From the NCBI GenBank assembly GCA_900469475.1, contig UBXG01000028.1:95618-159617 (forward strand): a DNA stretch of 64,000 nt. Direction: 5' to 3'. Made by a program: the position numbers and the translations under genes. Positions 9,194 to 18,371 of this stretch are shown piece by piece (positions within the stretch are counted from its first letter, which is position 1; every line of letters begins with the position of its first letter). Origin of the DNA: Hyphomicrobiales bacterium. Lineage in GTDB: Bacteria > Pseudomonadota > Alphaproteobacteria > Rhizobiales > Rhizobiaceae. The notes under the pieces are model-generated. The model made no database searches. It was not told the DNA's origin and saw only the letters and a program-made list of their open reading frames with translations.

Positions 9194-10097
9194 CAATCTG
9201 ACATCGGCGTCAGAGCGCGGACCTTCGGGTCCGCGCATGCGGCGTCCCCTGCCGTCCTGGGTATCGACGACGGCGCTGCTGATGCCAACCTACGGCTGGC
9301 TGACGCTTGCCGTCTTTCTCCCGCTGCTGACCATGTTGGTCTTCAGCTTCATGGCGGCAACCCCAATGGGCAAGGCGCCGATCGTCTTTACCCTGAAGCA
9401 GTATCGCGCCTTCATCGACCAGCCCTATCTGATCGGTATTGCTTTCACATCGCTGCTTATCGGCTTCTGGACGACGTTTGCCTGCGCCGTGCTCGGTTTC
9501 CTGGCAGCCGTTGCGCTTGCTCGTTCCACCTTCGGCAAGACGCGCGAGATGCTGCTCATCCTCATCCTGCTGCCATTCTGGACGAACGGCCTTGTCCGTA
9601 TCTTCTCATGGACAATGGTGCTGCGCGAAAACGGCTTCCTCGACACCATCTTCCACATGGTCTTACCGGATGCTGGATCGATCGGATTCCTCTATACGCG
9701 CTATGCAGTCGTTGTTGGCCTGGTCCATGGTTATCTGCCTTACATGATCCTCACCTGTTATATCGCGCTGGTTACGATCGATGACGCGATCATCGAAGCG
9801 GCCGCCAGCCTTGGTGCGCGCTGGTGGACCATTCTCTTCAAGATTCTCGTGCCTATGGCTGCTCCAGGCTTGATCTCGGGTGCCGTATTGACCTTCATCC
9901 CGGTCATAGGGTCCTTCATGGAGCCCCGAATCCTGGGCGGCCGCGTGGGCGTCACCATGGGCACCGTCATCGAGGACCAGTTCACGCAGGCCTTCAACTG
10001 GCCGCTCGGCGCCTCGCTGTCCTTCACGCTGCTTGCCGTCGTACTTGCAATCTTCGGCACGTTCTCCGGCGTCCTGCGCCGCGGCACGGCAGCTTAA
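9183..10097 (+). CDS. Polyamine-type ABC transporter permease (PotB-like)
   Basis: This 304-residue inner-membrane permease has about six hydrophobic helices and the EAA-type loop EAAASLGARWWTILFKILVP near residue 205, which contacts the ATPase. The ATG at 9183 overlaps the binding-protein gene by 11 nt, which implies translational coupling. An alternative ATG at 9237 (MRRPLPSW) sits immediately after a 9-bp stem with a TTCG tetraloop but lacks a clear ribosome site, so I keep 9183. It pairs with the PotC-like permease downstream. Confidence 0.85.
   Translation: MQNDNLTSASERGPSGPRMRRPLPSWVSTTALLMPTYGWLTLAVFLPLLTMLVFSFMAATPMGKAPIVFTLKQYRAFIDQPYLIGIAFTSLLIGFWTTFACAVLGFLAAVALARSTFGKTREMLLILILLPFWTNGLVRIFSWTMVLRENGFLDTIFHMVLPDAGSIGFLYTRYAVVVGLVHGYLPYMILTCYIALVTIDDAIIEAAASLGARWWTILFKILVPMAAPGLISGAVLTFIPVIGSFMEPRILGGRVGVTMGTVIEDQFTQAFNWPLGASLSFTLLAVVLAIFGTFSGVLRRGTAA
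9215..9236 (+). promoter_or_regulatory. Stem-loop with TTCG tetraloop between binding-protein and permease genes
   Basis: GCGCGGACC (9215-9223), TTCG, and GGTCCGCGC (9228-9236) form a perfect 9-bp stem. It begins 21 nt after the binding-protein stop codon and ends directly before an in-frame ATG. UUCG loops are very stable in RNA. A role in 3'-end protection or partial termination that uncouples expression is inferred. Confidence 0.6.
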
Positions 10098-10112
10098 AGG
10101 AGGGAACACCGA

Positions 10113-10892
10113 ATGAGATCGCTTGGTCGTTTCTATCTGATCGTCGTACTGGTCTTCCTCTACACGCCGATCCTCGTGATGATGGCGATGGGCTTTAATG
10201 CCTCGCCGCTCTACGAACTGCCGTTCAGCTTCTCGACCCGCTGGTACGAGGCGCTCTGGAACAACAGCATCCTGCTCACTGCTGGCATGAACAGCATCAT
10301 CATCGCCATCATTACGGCGGTTGTCGCAACCACGCTTGGCACCATGGCATCTGTTGCCCTGTCGCGCAGCACGTTCCGTGGCAAGAGCTTCCTGCAGATC
10401 ATGCTGCTGCCGCCGATCGCCATTCCATGGCTGATCACCGGCACGGCGATGCTGATCTTCTTCTACTGGACCGGTATCGGCCGCGGCATGCACGCGATTA
10501 TCATCGGTCACGTTGCCCTTGCCATCCCTTATGTGGTCCTGGTGGTGGGAACCGGCTTCCGGACAATCCGGGCCGATCTCGAAGAGGCAGCCATGAGCCT
10601 GGGGTCCACCCCCGTTCATGCGTTCTTCTCCGTCACCCTGCCGCTGCTTTACCCCAGCATCCTGGGCGCCGCCCTGTTTGCCTTCGCGGTCTCACTCGAC
10701 CAGTTCGTGATTTCCTATTTTCTCGCAACGCCCGGCTTCACCACGCTGCCGGTTCAGATCTACTCCTCGATCCGCAAGGGCTTCACCCCTGAAATCAACG
10801 CCATATCGACCGTACTTCTACTCGGCTCGATGACCGTGATCCTGATTTTCGCGCGCTTCGCCAAGCCCGGAGACACCCGTGACAAACGTTAA
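10113..10892 (+). CDS. Polyamine-type ABC transporter permease (PotC-like)
   Basis: This 259-residue inner-membrane protein has about six helices and the coupling-loop motif EEAAMSLGSTPVHAFFSVTLP near residue 158, the second half of the permease pair. AAAGGAGGGA just upstream of the ATG is an excellent ribosome site. The gene starts 15 nt after the PotB-like gene and overlaps the ATPase gene by 14 nt, so stoichiometric expression is likely. Confidence 0.85.
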   Translation: MRSLGRFYLIVVLVFLYTPILVMMAMGFNASPLYELPFSFSTRWYEALWNNSILLTAGMNSIIIAIITAVVATTLGTMASVALSRSTFRGKSFLQIMLLPPIAIPWLITGTAMLIFFYWTGIGRGMHAIIIGHVALAIPYVVLVVGTGFRTIRADLEEAAMSLGSTPVHAFFSVTLPLLYPSILGAALFAFAVSLDQFVISYFLATPGFTTLPVQIYSSIRKGFTPEINAISTVLLLGSMTVILIFARFAKPGDTRDKR

Positions 10893-11928
10893 CGTCAATT
10901 CCGTCGCCAAGACCTACGGTACCACGCCGGTTCTGGCCGATATCACCACCGAATTCCCAGAGGGCTCGTTCACCAGCCTTCTTGGGCCTTCAGGCTCCGG
11001 CAAGACGACACTCCTGCGCATCATCGCCGGCTTCATCAAGCCCAACCAGGGTGTGGTGACCATCGGCAGTAGGGATGTCACGAACGTACCCGTATGGGGC
11101 CGCAACATCGGCATGATGTTCCAGTCCTACGCGCTGTTCCCGCACATGACGATCGCCCAGAACGTGGCCTTCGGTCTCGAGCGGCGTGGCATCAAGGGTG
11201 CCGCAGCCCGTAAAGAAGTCGATCGTGCTCTCGAAATGGTGCGCCTGCCCGGCTTTGGCAATCGGATGCCAAAGCAGCTTTCGGGCGGCCAGCAACAGCG
11301 TGTAGCGCTGGCACGCGCCATTGTCATCAAGCCGAGCGTGCTGCTGCTTGACGAGCCGCTGTCCGCGCTCGACCGTAGACTGCGGCAGGAGATGCAGGTC
11401 GAACTGCTGCGGATCCAGCGCGAGAGCGGCCTGACGACGATCTTCGTCACCCATGACCAGGAAGAAGCTCTCACACTGTCCGATAAGGTAGCCATTCTCG
11501 ACAAGGGTCGCATCGTTCAGATCGGCGCGCCCGAGACTGTCTACGAGAAGCCTCTGACGCGTTTCGCCGCTGAGTTTCTGGGTGATTCCAACTTCCTTGT
11601 CGGCACCGTCGAGAACGGTGCGGTGCGGCTTTCCGACGGCACGACGGTGCGCAGCGCAAGCCCCCTGCCCGGCAACGGGACCAAGGTCACGCTCGCAGTG
11701 CGCCCGGAGAAGATGTCGATCTTGGCGGGGAATGCCGAAGGCAACAGCCTCACGGCGCGGATTACCACGGTCATCTACGCTGGACCGGTGCTCTCCTATC
11801 TCCTGGAGACCAAAGACGGTCTGCCACTAAAACTCTTCGTTCAGAACCGAGACGGCACCGTCCTCAAGGAAGGTGACAGCGTGACGCTGAACTGGTCGCC
11901 GGAACACACCGTCTGCGTTGTGGATTGA
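10879..11928 (+). CDS. Polyamine-type ABC transporter ATPase (PotA-like)
   Basis: This 349-residue cytoplasmic ATPase shows Walker A GPSGSGKTT (near residue 37), signature LSGGQQQRVALARA (near 132), Walker B VLLLDEPLSALD (near 153) and the switch histidine in TIFVTHDQEEA. The C-terminal 110 residues form a TOBE-type regulatory domain (LAVRPEKMS). The start is GTG at 10879, inside the permease gene. It energises import by the two preceding permeases. Confidence 0.9.
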   Translation: MTNVNVNSVAKTYGTTPVLADITTEFPEGSFTSLLGPSGSGKTTLLRIIAGFIKPNQGVVTIGSRDVTNVPVWGRNIGMMFQSYALFPHMTIAQNVAFGLERRGIKGAAARKEVDRALEMVRLPGFGNRMPKQLSGGQQQRVALARAIVIKPSVLLLDEPLSALDRRLRQEMQVELLRIQRESGLTTIFVTHDQEEALTLSDKVAILDKGRIVQIGAPETVYEKPLTRFAAEFLGDSNFLVGTVENGAVRLSDGTTVRSASPLPGNGTKVTLAVRPEKMSILAGNAEGNSLTARITTVIYAGPVLSYLLETKDGLPLKLFVQNRDGTVLKEGDSVTLNWSPEHTVCVVD

Positions 11929-11930
11929 CA

Positions 11931-12527
11931 ATGGCGAGGGCACCGTTGTCCCATAACACGTTGCATGTCGTCATCGACATGCAACGGCTCTTCGCCGAGG
12001 AAACGCCCTGGTTTACGCCAGCCCTCGCAGGCATCGTGCCGAATGTGCAGCGGCTTGCCGAGGCCAGGCCTGAAAGGACGGTCTTTGCCCGCTTCATCGT
12101 CGCGCAACGTCCCGAGGAGGCAAAAGGCCGATGGCAAGCCTATTATGAGCGCTGGAAAACGGTAACTCTGGACGAACTCGATCCGGTGATGCTGGATCTC
12201 GTTGCACCGCTGGCTGCGCTCGCGCAGCTGGGGTCAATCGTCGACAAGGAAACCTTTTCGATCTTCGGAGCGCCCGGCTTTATCGATCGTCTTGATAGCG
12301 AAGGCGTCGATACGCTTGTGTTCACCGGTGTCGAGACCGATGTCTGCGTGTATGCGAGCGCATTGGACGCGGTCGATCTCGGCTACAGGGTGGTCCTCGC
12401 CAGCGACGCTCTGGCGAGCGGCGACATGATGGCACATGAGATGGTACTGACGCGTCTGGCACCGAGGTTTTCGGAGCAGATTGAAATTTTGACAACTGAA
12501 GCCATTCTGGGTTTGTGGACTGTATGA
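11931..12527 (+). CDS. Isochorismatase-family cysteine hydrolase
   Basis: This 198-residue protein of the cysteine-hydrolase superfamily (nicotinamidase, N-carbamoylsarcosine amidase, maleamate amidase, isochorismatase) has the catalytic triad in place: Asp in VVIDMQR (about residue 15), Lys in DKETFS (about 106) and Cys in TDVCVYAS (about 139). The ATG at 11931 is two bases after the ATPase stop; a TTG at 11925 would overlap it. As the last gene of the importer operon it probably splits an amide or related bond in the imported compound. NicF, the maleamate amidase of nicotinate breakdown, is in this family and would fit the NicB-like gene at the window start, but sequence alone does not decide. 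Confidence 0.8.
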   Translation: MARAPLSHNTLHVVIDMQRLFAEETPWFTPALAGIVPNVQRLAEARPERTVFARFIVAQRPEEAKGRWQAYYERWKTVTLDELDPVMLDLVAPLAALAQLGSIVDKETFSIFGAPGFIDRLDSEGVDTLVFTGVETDVCVYASALDAVDLGYRVVLASDALASGDMMAHEMVLTRLAPRFSEQIEILTTEAILGLWTV

Positions 12528-12579
12528 TGTTGATTTGGATTGCCCGATTCGGCGGCAGCAAGCCCGGCTGAGAGACAAG

Positions 12580-13059
12580 ATGGATATTCCACTCAAGGAC
12601 AAGGCCCGGGGAGCGAAGGGTGCAGATATGGCAGCGAAACCGAACCACACCCAATATGCACTGGGCGAGCAGATCGGCTTCTTCCTGCGCCAGGCGAACC
12701 AACGCCACGTCTCGATCTTCGCCAGCCTGATCTCCGAGAAGCTGACGACCACCCAATGGGCGGCGCTCGTCAAGCTCAAGGATCTGCAGCCCTGCTCGCA
12801 AGGTAATCTCGGTCGCGAAACCGCAATGGACATGGCGACCATCAAGGGGGTCGTCGACCGCCTCGTCAAGCGTGGCCTGGTGCACACCGCGCCCGACCCC
12901 GCAGATGCACGACGCCTGGTCTTGACACTGACCGACGAAGGCGAGGCCACTGTAGAGCGTAATCTCTCCATTGCGCTGGAGATTTCGCAAGAGACCCTGG
13001 GGCCGCTGACGGCTGCCGAGCGCATGATGCTGATGGAACTGCTCCAGAAGATCTGTTGA
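12580..13059 (+). CDS. MarR-family transcriptional regulator
   Basis: This 159-residue winged-helix regulator has the MarR core: helix 1 around ALGEQIGFFLRQA, recognition region RETAMDMATIKGVVDRLVKRGLV, and the wing with DPADARRLVLTLTDEG. MarR dimers bind palindromic operators and release on binding small, often aromatic, ligands. The ATG at 12580 has GAGAGA upstream; a second ATG at 12628 preceded by GAAGGG is an alternative that would drop 16 residues. It lies between the importer/hydrolase operon and the GH3 gene and probably controls one or both. NicR of nicotinate clusters is also a MarR protein. Confidence 0.85.
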   Translation: MDIPLKDKARGAKGADMAAKPNHTQYALGEQIGFFLRQANQRHVSIFASLISEKLTTTQWAALVKLKDLQPCSQGNLGRETAMDMATIKGVVDRLVKRGLVHTAPDPADARRLVLTLTDEGEATVERNLSIALEISQETLGPLTAAERMMLMELLQKIC

Positions 13060-13110
13060 CGGCATCACACGCGGTCCGCGCCCATTCACTCAGACGGAGG
13101 AAGACACACC

Positions 13111-15456
13111 ATGCCCGGAGCGGACGATGGGGGAATCGGAGCGCTGGTCACCTCCATGACCACGAATGAGAAAGTCGCTCTCGTCAGTGGCCAAGGCCTC
13201 TGGAGAACAGCCGCAATCGAAAGGCTGGGGATCGACTCGATTCTGATGACGGATGGCACCTACGGCGTGCGCTACTCGACAACCCAGATAGATGCCGGCA
13301 CCGGCGATGAAGAAAGTCTCGCCGCATTCCTCGACCTGATTAACCAACAGGCCGACGATAAAGGCGGCATGTTCGGCACGACGCGACCGGCCACCTGCTT
13401 TCCGAACGGCAATCTCGTCGGCTGTTCCTGGGATGTGGACCTGCTGTATCGCATGGGCGAAGCGCTTGCTCTCGAATGCCGCAGCCTGGGAATTCATCTC
13501 CTGCTCGGACCGGGTATCAACACACGAAGGACGCCGCTCGCCGGCCGCGCCTATGAATATTACTCGGAGGATCCTGTCATCAACGGCGATCTTGCCGCCG
13601 CTCTGATTTCCGGCCTGCAGGACAACGGTATCGGTGCCTCGCTGAAGCATTTTGCCTGTAACAACTCGGAAATCGATCGGACAACGACAAGTTCCGATGT
13701 GGATGAACGGGCTCTGCGGGAGATCTATCTCGCAGGCTTCGAGCGCGCGATCCTGAAGAGCCCGCCCTGGACCGTGATGAGCGCCTATAATCCGGTGAAC
13801 GGCGTTCAATCGGCGGAAAGCCACTGGTTGCTGAAACACATCCTGAGGGATGAATGGGGATATGACGGGCTTGTCCTGTCAGACTGGCACGCCATCAAGG
13901 ATCGGCCAGCATCGCTTAAAGCCGGTACGGACCTCGACATGCCGGAAAGCAAACCTCGCAAGGCACGGCTTCTGTCGGCTATCGAAGATGGCAAGGTCGC
14001 CGACGACATACTCGATCGGGCTTGTGAGCGGGTTATCGGCCTCGTCCGCCGCTGTCATGCCGAGAAGCTGCCCGCAGCCCCTGTCGATCTGGACCGCCAT
14101 CACGCCCTCGCCCAACAGATCGCAGCTGAGTCCATCGTGCTGCTGCGCAACGAACAGCAGACACTGCCGCTCGATGCGGCTGCTACCGGCGAGTTACTCG
14201 TGGTTGGCGATGGCGCCCTGGTCCCGACGATCCAGGGATCGGGGTCGGCGACGACCAATCCTTATCGCGTCGACAGCCCCTTGGAGCGGATCGCAGCGCG
14301 TGCGGGAGAACATCTGAAGGTACGTCATGTGCCTTTCCCGACAGCGCAAGGCATTCCGATGGAGAGTGAAACACAAGCCATTCTAGATGCTGCAACGACA
14401 GCGGACGCAGTCATCATCTTAACCGAGAACGAGAAGTCGCGCAACGGCGAAGGTAATGATCGCGACACGTTGAAACTGGCGGCCGGCCACGACAGCCTGA
14501 TCCGCTCGCTCACCGAGGCGGGTCGGAAAGTAATCGTCGTCCTAACGACACCGGATGCGGTCGAAATGCCGTGGCTGGATGCCACGCAGGCCGTGCTGGC
14601 CTGCTTTTATCCTGGCCAGGGCGGCGGCGACGCGATTGCCCGCGTTCTGTTCGGCGAACAGAACCCTTGCGGAAAACTGACGACGACGATGCCCATCCGC
14701 ATCGAGGACATTCCCGGTTGGCACACCTATCCCGGTGAGAACAGCCGGCATGTCTACAGCGAAGGAATTTTCGTCGGCTATCGCTTCTATGACCTCAAGG
14801 CAGTGACGCCCCTGTTCCCCTTCGGTCATGGCCTAAGTTACACACGTTTTTCTTACGAGAGCATGGCACTCGATAGGCAGGAAATCGGCCCGTCGACGGG
14901 CTGCAGGGTGAGCGTCACCATCCGCAACACCGGCGAAGTGGCTGGCAAGGAAATCGTCCAACTCTACGTCCGTCCGATAAAGCCCGGTCTCCGGCGGCCG
15001 ATCCGGGAACTCAAGGCGTTTACCAAGGTCGAGCTTCAACCGGGCGAAGCCAAGGTTGTGACCCTGACGCTCTCCGCGCGGGATTTCCAATATTTCGATA
15101 CCGCGCGCGGTGCATGGGTGCTCGATGCAGAAGCTTTCATCATCGAGGCGGCGGCTTCCTCGCGCGATATCCGCCTTGAAAGCCGACTCGCTTGCCGTTC
15201 CGAGCGCTTCCCTCCGGCAGCCCTTTCCGCGCTTTCGCCGCCAGCGCTGGTTTTCGCGAATGAACGGGCGATACCTGCGTTGAGAGAATTGCTGGCGAGG
15301 AAGCTCCGCATCTCCGGCGATGAAGCGATGGCCATCCTCGAAAAGCTCAACGGCTCTTTCCTGGGCTTCTACGATACCTTGAGTTGGTATGTCGGTGACG
15401 CGATCAACGAAGCTGACATCACAGCGCTCTTTGACACCCTGAATCGAGCGCATTGA
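13111..15456 (+). CDS. GH3 family beta-glycosidase
   Basis: This 781-residue enzyme has the full GH3 plan: N-terminal TIM barrel, alpha/beta sandwich (about residues 330-560) and a C-terminal fibronectin III-like domain (VSVTIRNTGEVAGKEIVQLYV). The nucleophile Asp is in GLVLSDWHA (about residue 258), and KHFACNNSE near residue 185 is the conserved substrate-binding Lys-His pair. A short extra tail of about 70 residues follows. No signal peptide is seen, so it should cleave imported beta-glycosides in the cytoplasm. GGAGGAAGA lies ahead of the ATG. It is the third glycosidase in the island and converges with the operon on the other strand. Confidence 0.9.
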   Translation: MPGADDGGIGALVTSMTTNEKVALVSGQGLWRTAAIERLGIDSILMTDGTYGVRYSTTQIDAGTGDEESLAAFLDLINQQADDKGGMFGTTRPATCFPNGNLVGCSWDVDLLYRMGEALALECRSLGIHLLLGPGINTRRTPLAGRAYEYYSEDPVINGDLAAALISGLQDNGIGASLKHFACNNSEIDRTTTSSDVDERALREIYLAGFERAILKSPPWTVMSAYNPVNGVQSAESHWLLKHILRDEWGYDGLVLSDWHAIKDRPASLKAGTDLDMPESKPRKARLLSAIEDGKVADDILDRACERVIGLVRRCHAEKLPAAPVDLDRHHALAQQIAAESIVLLRNEQQTLPLDAAATGELLVVGDGALVPTIQGSGSATTNPYRVDSPLERIAARAGEHLKVRHVPFPTAQGIPMESETQAILDAATTADAVIILTENEKSRNGEGNDRDTLKLAAGHDSLIRSLTEAGRKVIVVLTTPDAVEMPWLDATQAVLACFYPGQGGGDAIARVLFGEQNPCGKLTTTMPIRIEDIPGWHTYPGENSRHVYSEGIFVGYRFYDLKAVTPLFPFGHGLSYTRFSYESMALDRQEIGPSTGCRVSVTIRNTGEVAGKEIVQLYVRPIKPGLRRPIRELKAFTKVELQPGEAKVVTLTLSARDFQYFDTARGAWVLDAEAFIIEAAASSRDIRLESRLACRSERFPPAALSALSPPALVFANERAIPALRELLARKLRISGDEAMAILEKLNGSFLGFYDTLSWYVGDAINEADITALFDTLNRAH

Positions 15457-15561
15457 CGGAAGCTGTAGCTTTACTCACCCAGAACCTTGAGGGGCAGCCC
15501 GCGTGACGGCGAATTGAGCTAGTTTTCTTCAGTCATCTGGAATATTTGCAACAGAGCCCGT

Positions 15562-16344
15562 TCAAAAACGGTGTATCCGCAGGCCGAACAGCTTTTCGGA
15601 AATCACGACCACGACGACCGTCATCACGATAGACAATGTCGATACGGCCGCCGCCTCCGGGGTAAAGTTCGTTCTGAGATAATCGTAGATCTGGATCGGA
15701 AGCGTGGCTGTTCCAACATTCTTCAACATGAACGATATAGTGAAGAGGTCGAACGAGATGATGAACGCGAACAGACAGCCGCCGATGACGCCGGGCTTGA
15801 TCAACGGCAGCATGATACGTCTGAAGCGCGTGAATGGTCCGGCACCAAGACTGCGGGCGGCAAGGCTCCATGACGGTTCATAGGCTTCCATCGCCGCAGA
15901 CACGTTGATGAAGACGAAGGGCAGCGTCATGAGCACATGCCCAATCAGCATGCCAGCCATTGTCGTCGTGCCGATGCCGATCGCGTAGACAAAGAACAGA
16001 AGCGAGATCGCTGTCAGAACTTCCGGCAAAAGCAGCGGCAACAGCATCGCAAGCCTGACACTCTCCTTCCATCGCCCCGCATGCTGCACGTAGAACATCG
16101 CAGCCATCGTGCCGATGACACCGGAAATCAGGGTCGAGACGGCCGCGACCCAAAGCGAGGTTCGGATGGCACGCCAGAAGACATCGTTATGGAAGAAGAC
16201 GACATACCACCGAAATGAGAGGCCTTGGGGCGGGAAGGTCAGAAATGCCCCCGCGTTGAAGGAGGCACCGACGACCACGAGAATGGGCAGCAGCAGAAAG
16301 CCGTAGATGATGAAGCAATAGCCATTCAACATATGCTTGGACAT
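15562..16344 (-). CDS. Polyamine-type ABC transporter permease (PotC-like), second importer
   Basis: This 260-residue inner-membrane permease has about six helices and the EAA-like loop AARSLGAGPFTRFRRIMLPL near residue 160. The ATG at 16344 overlaps the TGA of the upstream permease (ATGA), which marks the true start; the longer open frame upstream lies antiparallel in that gene and has no family similarity. It is the last gene of the eight-gene minus-strand operon. The 105 bp to the convergent GH3 gene contain no obvious U-tailed terminator. Confidence 0.85.
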   Translation of the reverse strand: MSKHMLNGYCFIIYGFLLLPILVVVGASFNAGAFLTFPPQGLSFRWYVVFFHNDVFWRAIRTSLWVAAVSTLISGVIGTMAAMFYVQHAGRWKESVRLAMLLPLLLPEVLTAISLLFFVYAIGIGTTTMAGMLIGHVLMTLPFVFINVSAAMEAYEPSWSLAARSLGAGPFTRFRRIMLPLIKPGVIGGCLFAFIISFDLFTISFMLKNVGTATLPIQIYDYLRTNFTPEAAAVSTLSIVMTVVVVVISEKLFGLRIHRF

Positions 16345-17201
16345 CAGCTCATCTTCCATTTCATGCGGGTAAGCCTCGCGAAGATCACGACGATCACCGC
16401 TCCGGTGAGGGAAAGCGTCAGCGCCATGGCGGAGCCGAACGGCCACTGGAAGGTGTCGATCAGCGCATCAACGACGCTGACTGCCATTGTCTTCACCCTC
16501 AGGCCACCGATCAGGGCGGGGGTCACGTAGGCGCTCAATGAAAGCACGAACACCAGAATGCAGCCTGCCTGGATACCCGGCATGGCCAGCGGCAGGATTA
16601 CGCGCGTGAAGACCGTCAGCTTTCCCGCACCAAGCGAGCGCGCGGCCGACTTCAACGACGGGTCGATCCCCTGCAGCGCGCTCATCAATGGCAGGATCAT
16701 GAAGGGCAGGAAGACGTGGACGAGCGCAATGACGATGCCGAGGACGTTGTACATCAGTCCGATCGGGCGATCGATCAGGCCCAAATTCATCAGCGTCTTG
16801 TTGATAATGCCGTTATTCCCAAGAAGGATCGTCCACCCATAGCTACGGATGACAATGCCGACAAGAAGCGGCGACAGCACGAGCCCATAGGCAAGGCCGC
16901 GAAATCGCATCTTCTCGCGCGATAGCTGCCAGGCAACCGGAAAGCCGAGAATGAGGCAAACAAGGGTCGTGAACAGACCGATCAAGAGCGTGTTCGCCAC
17001 CTGCTGCATGTAGAAGGTATCGGTCGCCAGCCTCAGGTAATTGCCGACCGTAAATCCGGGCGCATAGGGCGAGCCGTTGGCCGGGTTGCGCAGGCTCATC
17101 ACCACAATATTGAGATAAGGCAGAACAAGAAACAGCCCGAGAAGCAATGCCGAGGGCGCGATCAGGAGAAGCGGATAGGCGGATCTGGCGCGGCGTATCA
17201 T
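16344..17201 (-). CDS. Polyamine-type ABC transporter permease (PotB-like), second importer
   Basis: This 285-residue inner-membrane permease has about six helices and a coupling-loop motif (AARSLGAGKLTVFTRVILPL) near residue 190. Its start overlaps the ATPase stop (ATGA), and its own stop overlaps the start of the next permease. It forms the translocation pore with the PotC-like partner. Confidence 0.85.
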   Translation of the reverse strand: MIRRARSAYPLLLIAPSALLLGLFLVLPYLNIVVMSLRNPANGSPYAPGFTVGNYLRLATDTFYMQQVANTLLIGLFTTLVCLILGFPVAWQLSREKMRFRGLAYGLVLSPLLVGIVIRSYGWTILLGNNGIINKTLMNLGLIDRPIGLMYNVLGIVIALVHVFLPFMILPLMSALQGIDPSLKSAARSLGAGKLTVFTRVILPLAMPGIQAGCILVFVLSLSAYVTPALIGGLRVKTMAVSVVDALIDTFQWPFGSAMALTLSLTGAVIVVIFARLTRMKWKMS

Positions 17202-18262
17202 GCGATCGTTCCCGGCACCCAGAAACGCTCGCTATCGACCTTCACCGTCACGCGATCACCCGGCTGGAAGCGGCTTCGCGGAAAGGTCTGGACGCTCAGC
17301 GCTTCGCCGCTTTCGAGCACCAGCCGATAGTCGATCAGACTGCCGGAATAATAGCTCTGCGAAACCGTTGCGATAATACCAGCGTCTTCTTCCCCCGCGG
17401 CCGCAAGTTCGATGGCCTCCGGCCGCAGCAATACGGGGATGGAGCCGTCGCTTGCCAGTACAGTACCTTTGACATTCACCGCTCCAAGCGCGGTTTCGAC
17501 GACCGACGTACCGTCATCGTTCCTGCCCTTCAGGCGGCCGGGCAACGTATTCACCTGCCCAACGAACTGCGCGACTTCCAGGCTTGCCGGTCGGTCATAA
17601 ACATCAGACGGAGCGCCATACTGCGCAATTTGCCCGCCGAACATCACGACGATCCTGTCCGACATCGTCATCGCTTCGGCCTGATCGTGGGTCACATAGA
17701 CCGTGGTAATGCCCACGCGCTTCTGCAGGTCGCGTATGAAGACCCGCATTTCGTCACGAAGCTTGGCATCGAGATTGGCAAGTGGCTCATCAAGCAACAG
17801 GATACGGGGTTCGATGACCAGCGCGCGGGCAAGCGCCACGCGCTGCTGCTGCCCGCCGGACAATTGGCGCGGATAGCGGTCGGCATATCCGGATAGCTGC
17901 ACCATATCCAGAACCTTGGCGGTGCGGATTGTGATTTCAGACCGCGAAATCCTGCGCATTTCCAGCCCGAAAGCGAGGTTCTGCGCCACGGTCATGTGCG
18001 GGAAGAGCGCATAGTTCTGGAACACCATGCCGATATCGCGCTTTTCCGCCGGCACATGCGAGACATCCTGCCCGTCGAAGCGGATGGCGCCGGATGTGAC
18101 GTCCTCGAAACCGGCAATCATCTTCAGCGTCGTCGTCTTGCCGCATCCCGATGGCCCGAGCAGCGAGATGAACTCGCCCTGCCCTATCTTGACGGAAATG
18201 CCGTTGACGGCGCGCGAGGCTCCATAATGCTTGGTCAGCCCTTCAATGCTCACCTCGGTCAT
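17198..18262 (-). CDS. Polyamine-type ABC transporter ATPase (PotA-like), second importer
   Basis: This 354-residue ATPase shows Walker A GPSGCGKTT, signature LSGGQQQRVALARAL, Walker B ILLLDEPLANLD, switch VTHDQAEA, and a C-terminal TOBE domain (VLLRPEAIEL). It lies between the binding-protein gene and the two permeases. It resembles the ATPase at 10879-11928 in domain plan but differs clearly along its length, so the two importers are separate systems rather than a recent duplication. Confidence 0.9.
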   Translation of the reverse strand: MTEVSIEGLTKHYGASRAVNGISVKIGQGEFISLLGPSGCGKTTTLKMIAGFEDVTSGAIRFDGQDVSHVPAEKRDIGMVFQNYALFPHMTVAQNLAFGLEMRRISRSEITIRTAKVLDMVQLSGYADRYPRQLSGGQQQRVALARALVIEPRILLLDEPLANLDAKLRDEMRVFIRDLQKRVGITTVYVTHDQAEAMTMSDRIVVMFGGQIAQYGAPSDVYDRPASLEVAQFVGQVNTLPGRLKGRNDDGTSVVETALGAVNVKGTVLASDGSIPVLLRPEAIELAAAGEEDAGIIATVSQSYYSGSLIDYRLVLESGEALSVQTFPRSRFQPGDRVTVKVDSERFWVPGTIA

Positions 18263-18284
18263 GATCGATCTTCCAGATTGTCTG

Positions 18285-18298
18285 TGCGGCGCGCCGCA
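18285..18298. promoter_or_regulatory. GC-rich palindrome between binding-protein and ATPase genes
   Basis: TGCGGCGCGCCGCA is a perfect 14-bp palindrome, able to form a short hairpin in the 109-nt gap between the binding-protein stop (18372) and the ATPase start (18262). It may trim or protect transcript ends, as proposed for the other importers here. Confidence 0.35.
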
Positions 18299-18371
18299 AA
18301 TCTCACTGCGTCAGGGAAGAATGCAGGACCGCCCCAACAAGGCGATCCGGTGTTGCTGCCTCATGGAGAGA

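Noticed and set aside
9663..10619. 318-codon minus-strand frame across two permease genes
   Set aside because: Very high in charged residues with no hydrophobic core, because it mirrors transmembrane codons; not a real gene.
1..13059. A complete nicotinate (nic) degradation cluster
   Set aside because: Only family-level matches to NicB, NicF and NicR are present, with glycosidases and an importer between them and no ring-cleavage enzyme in the window.
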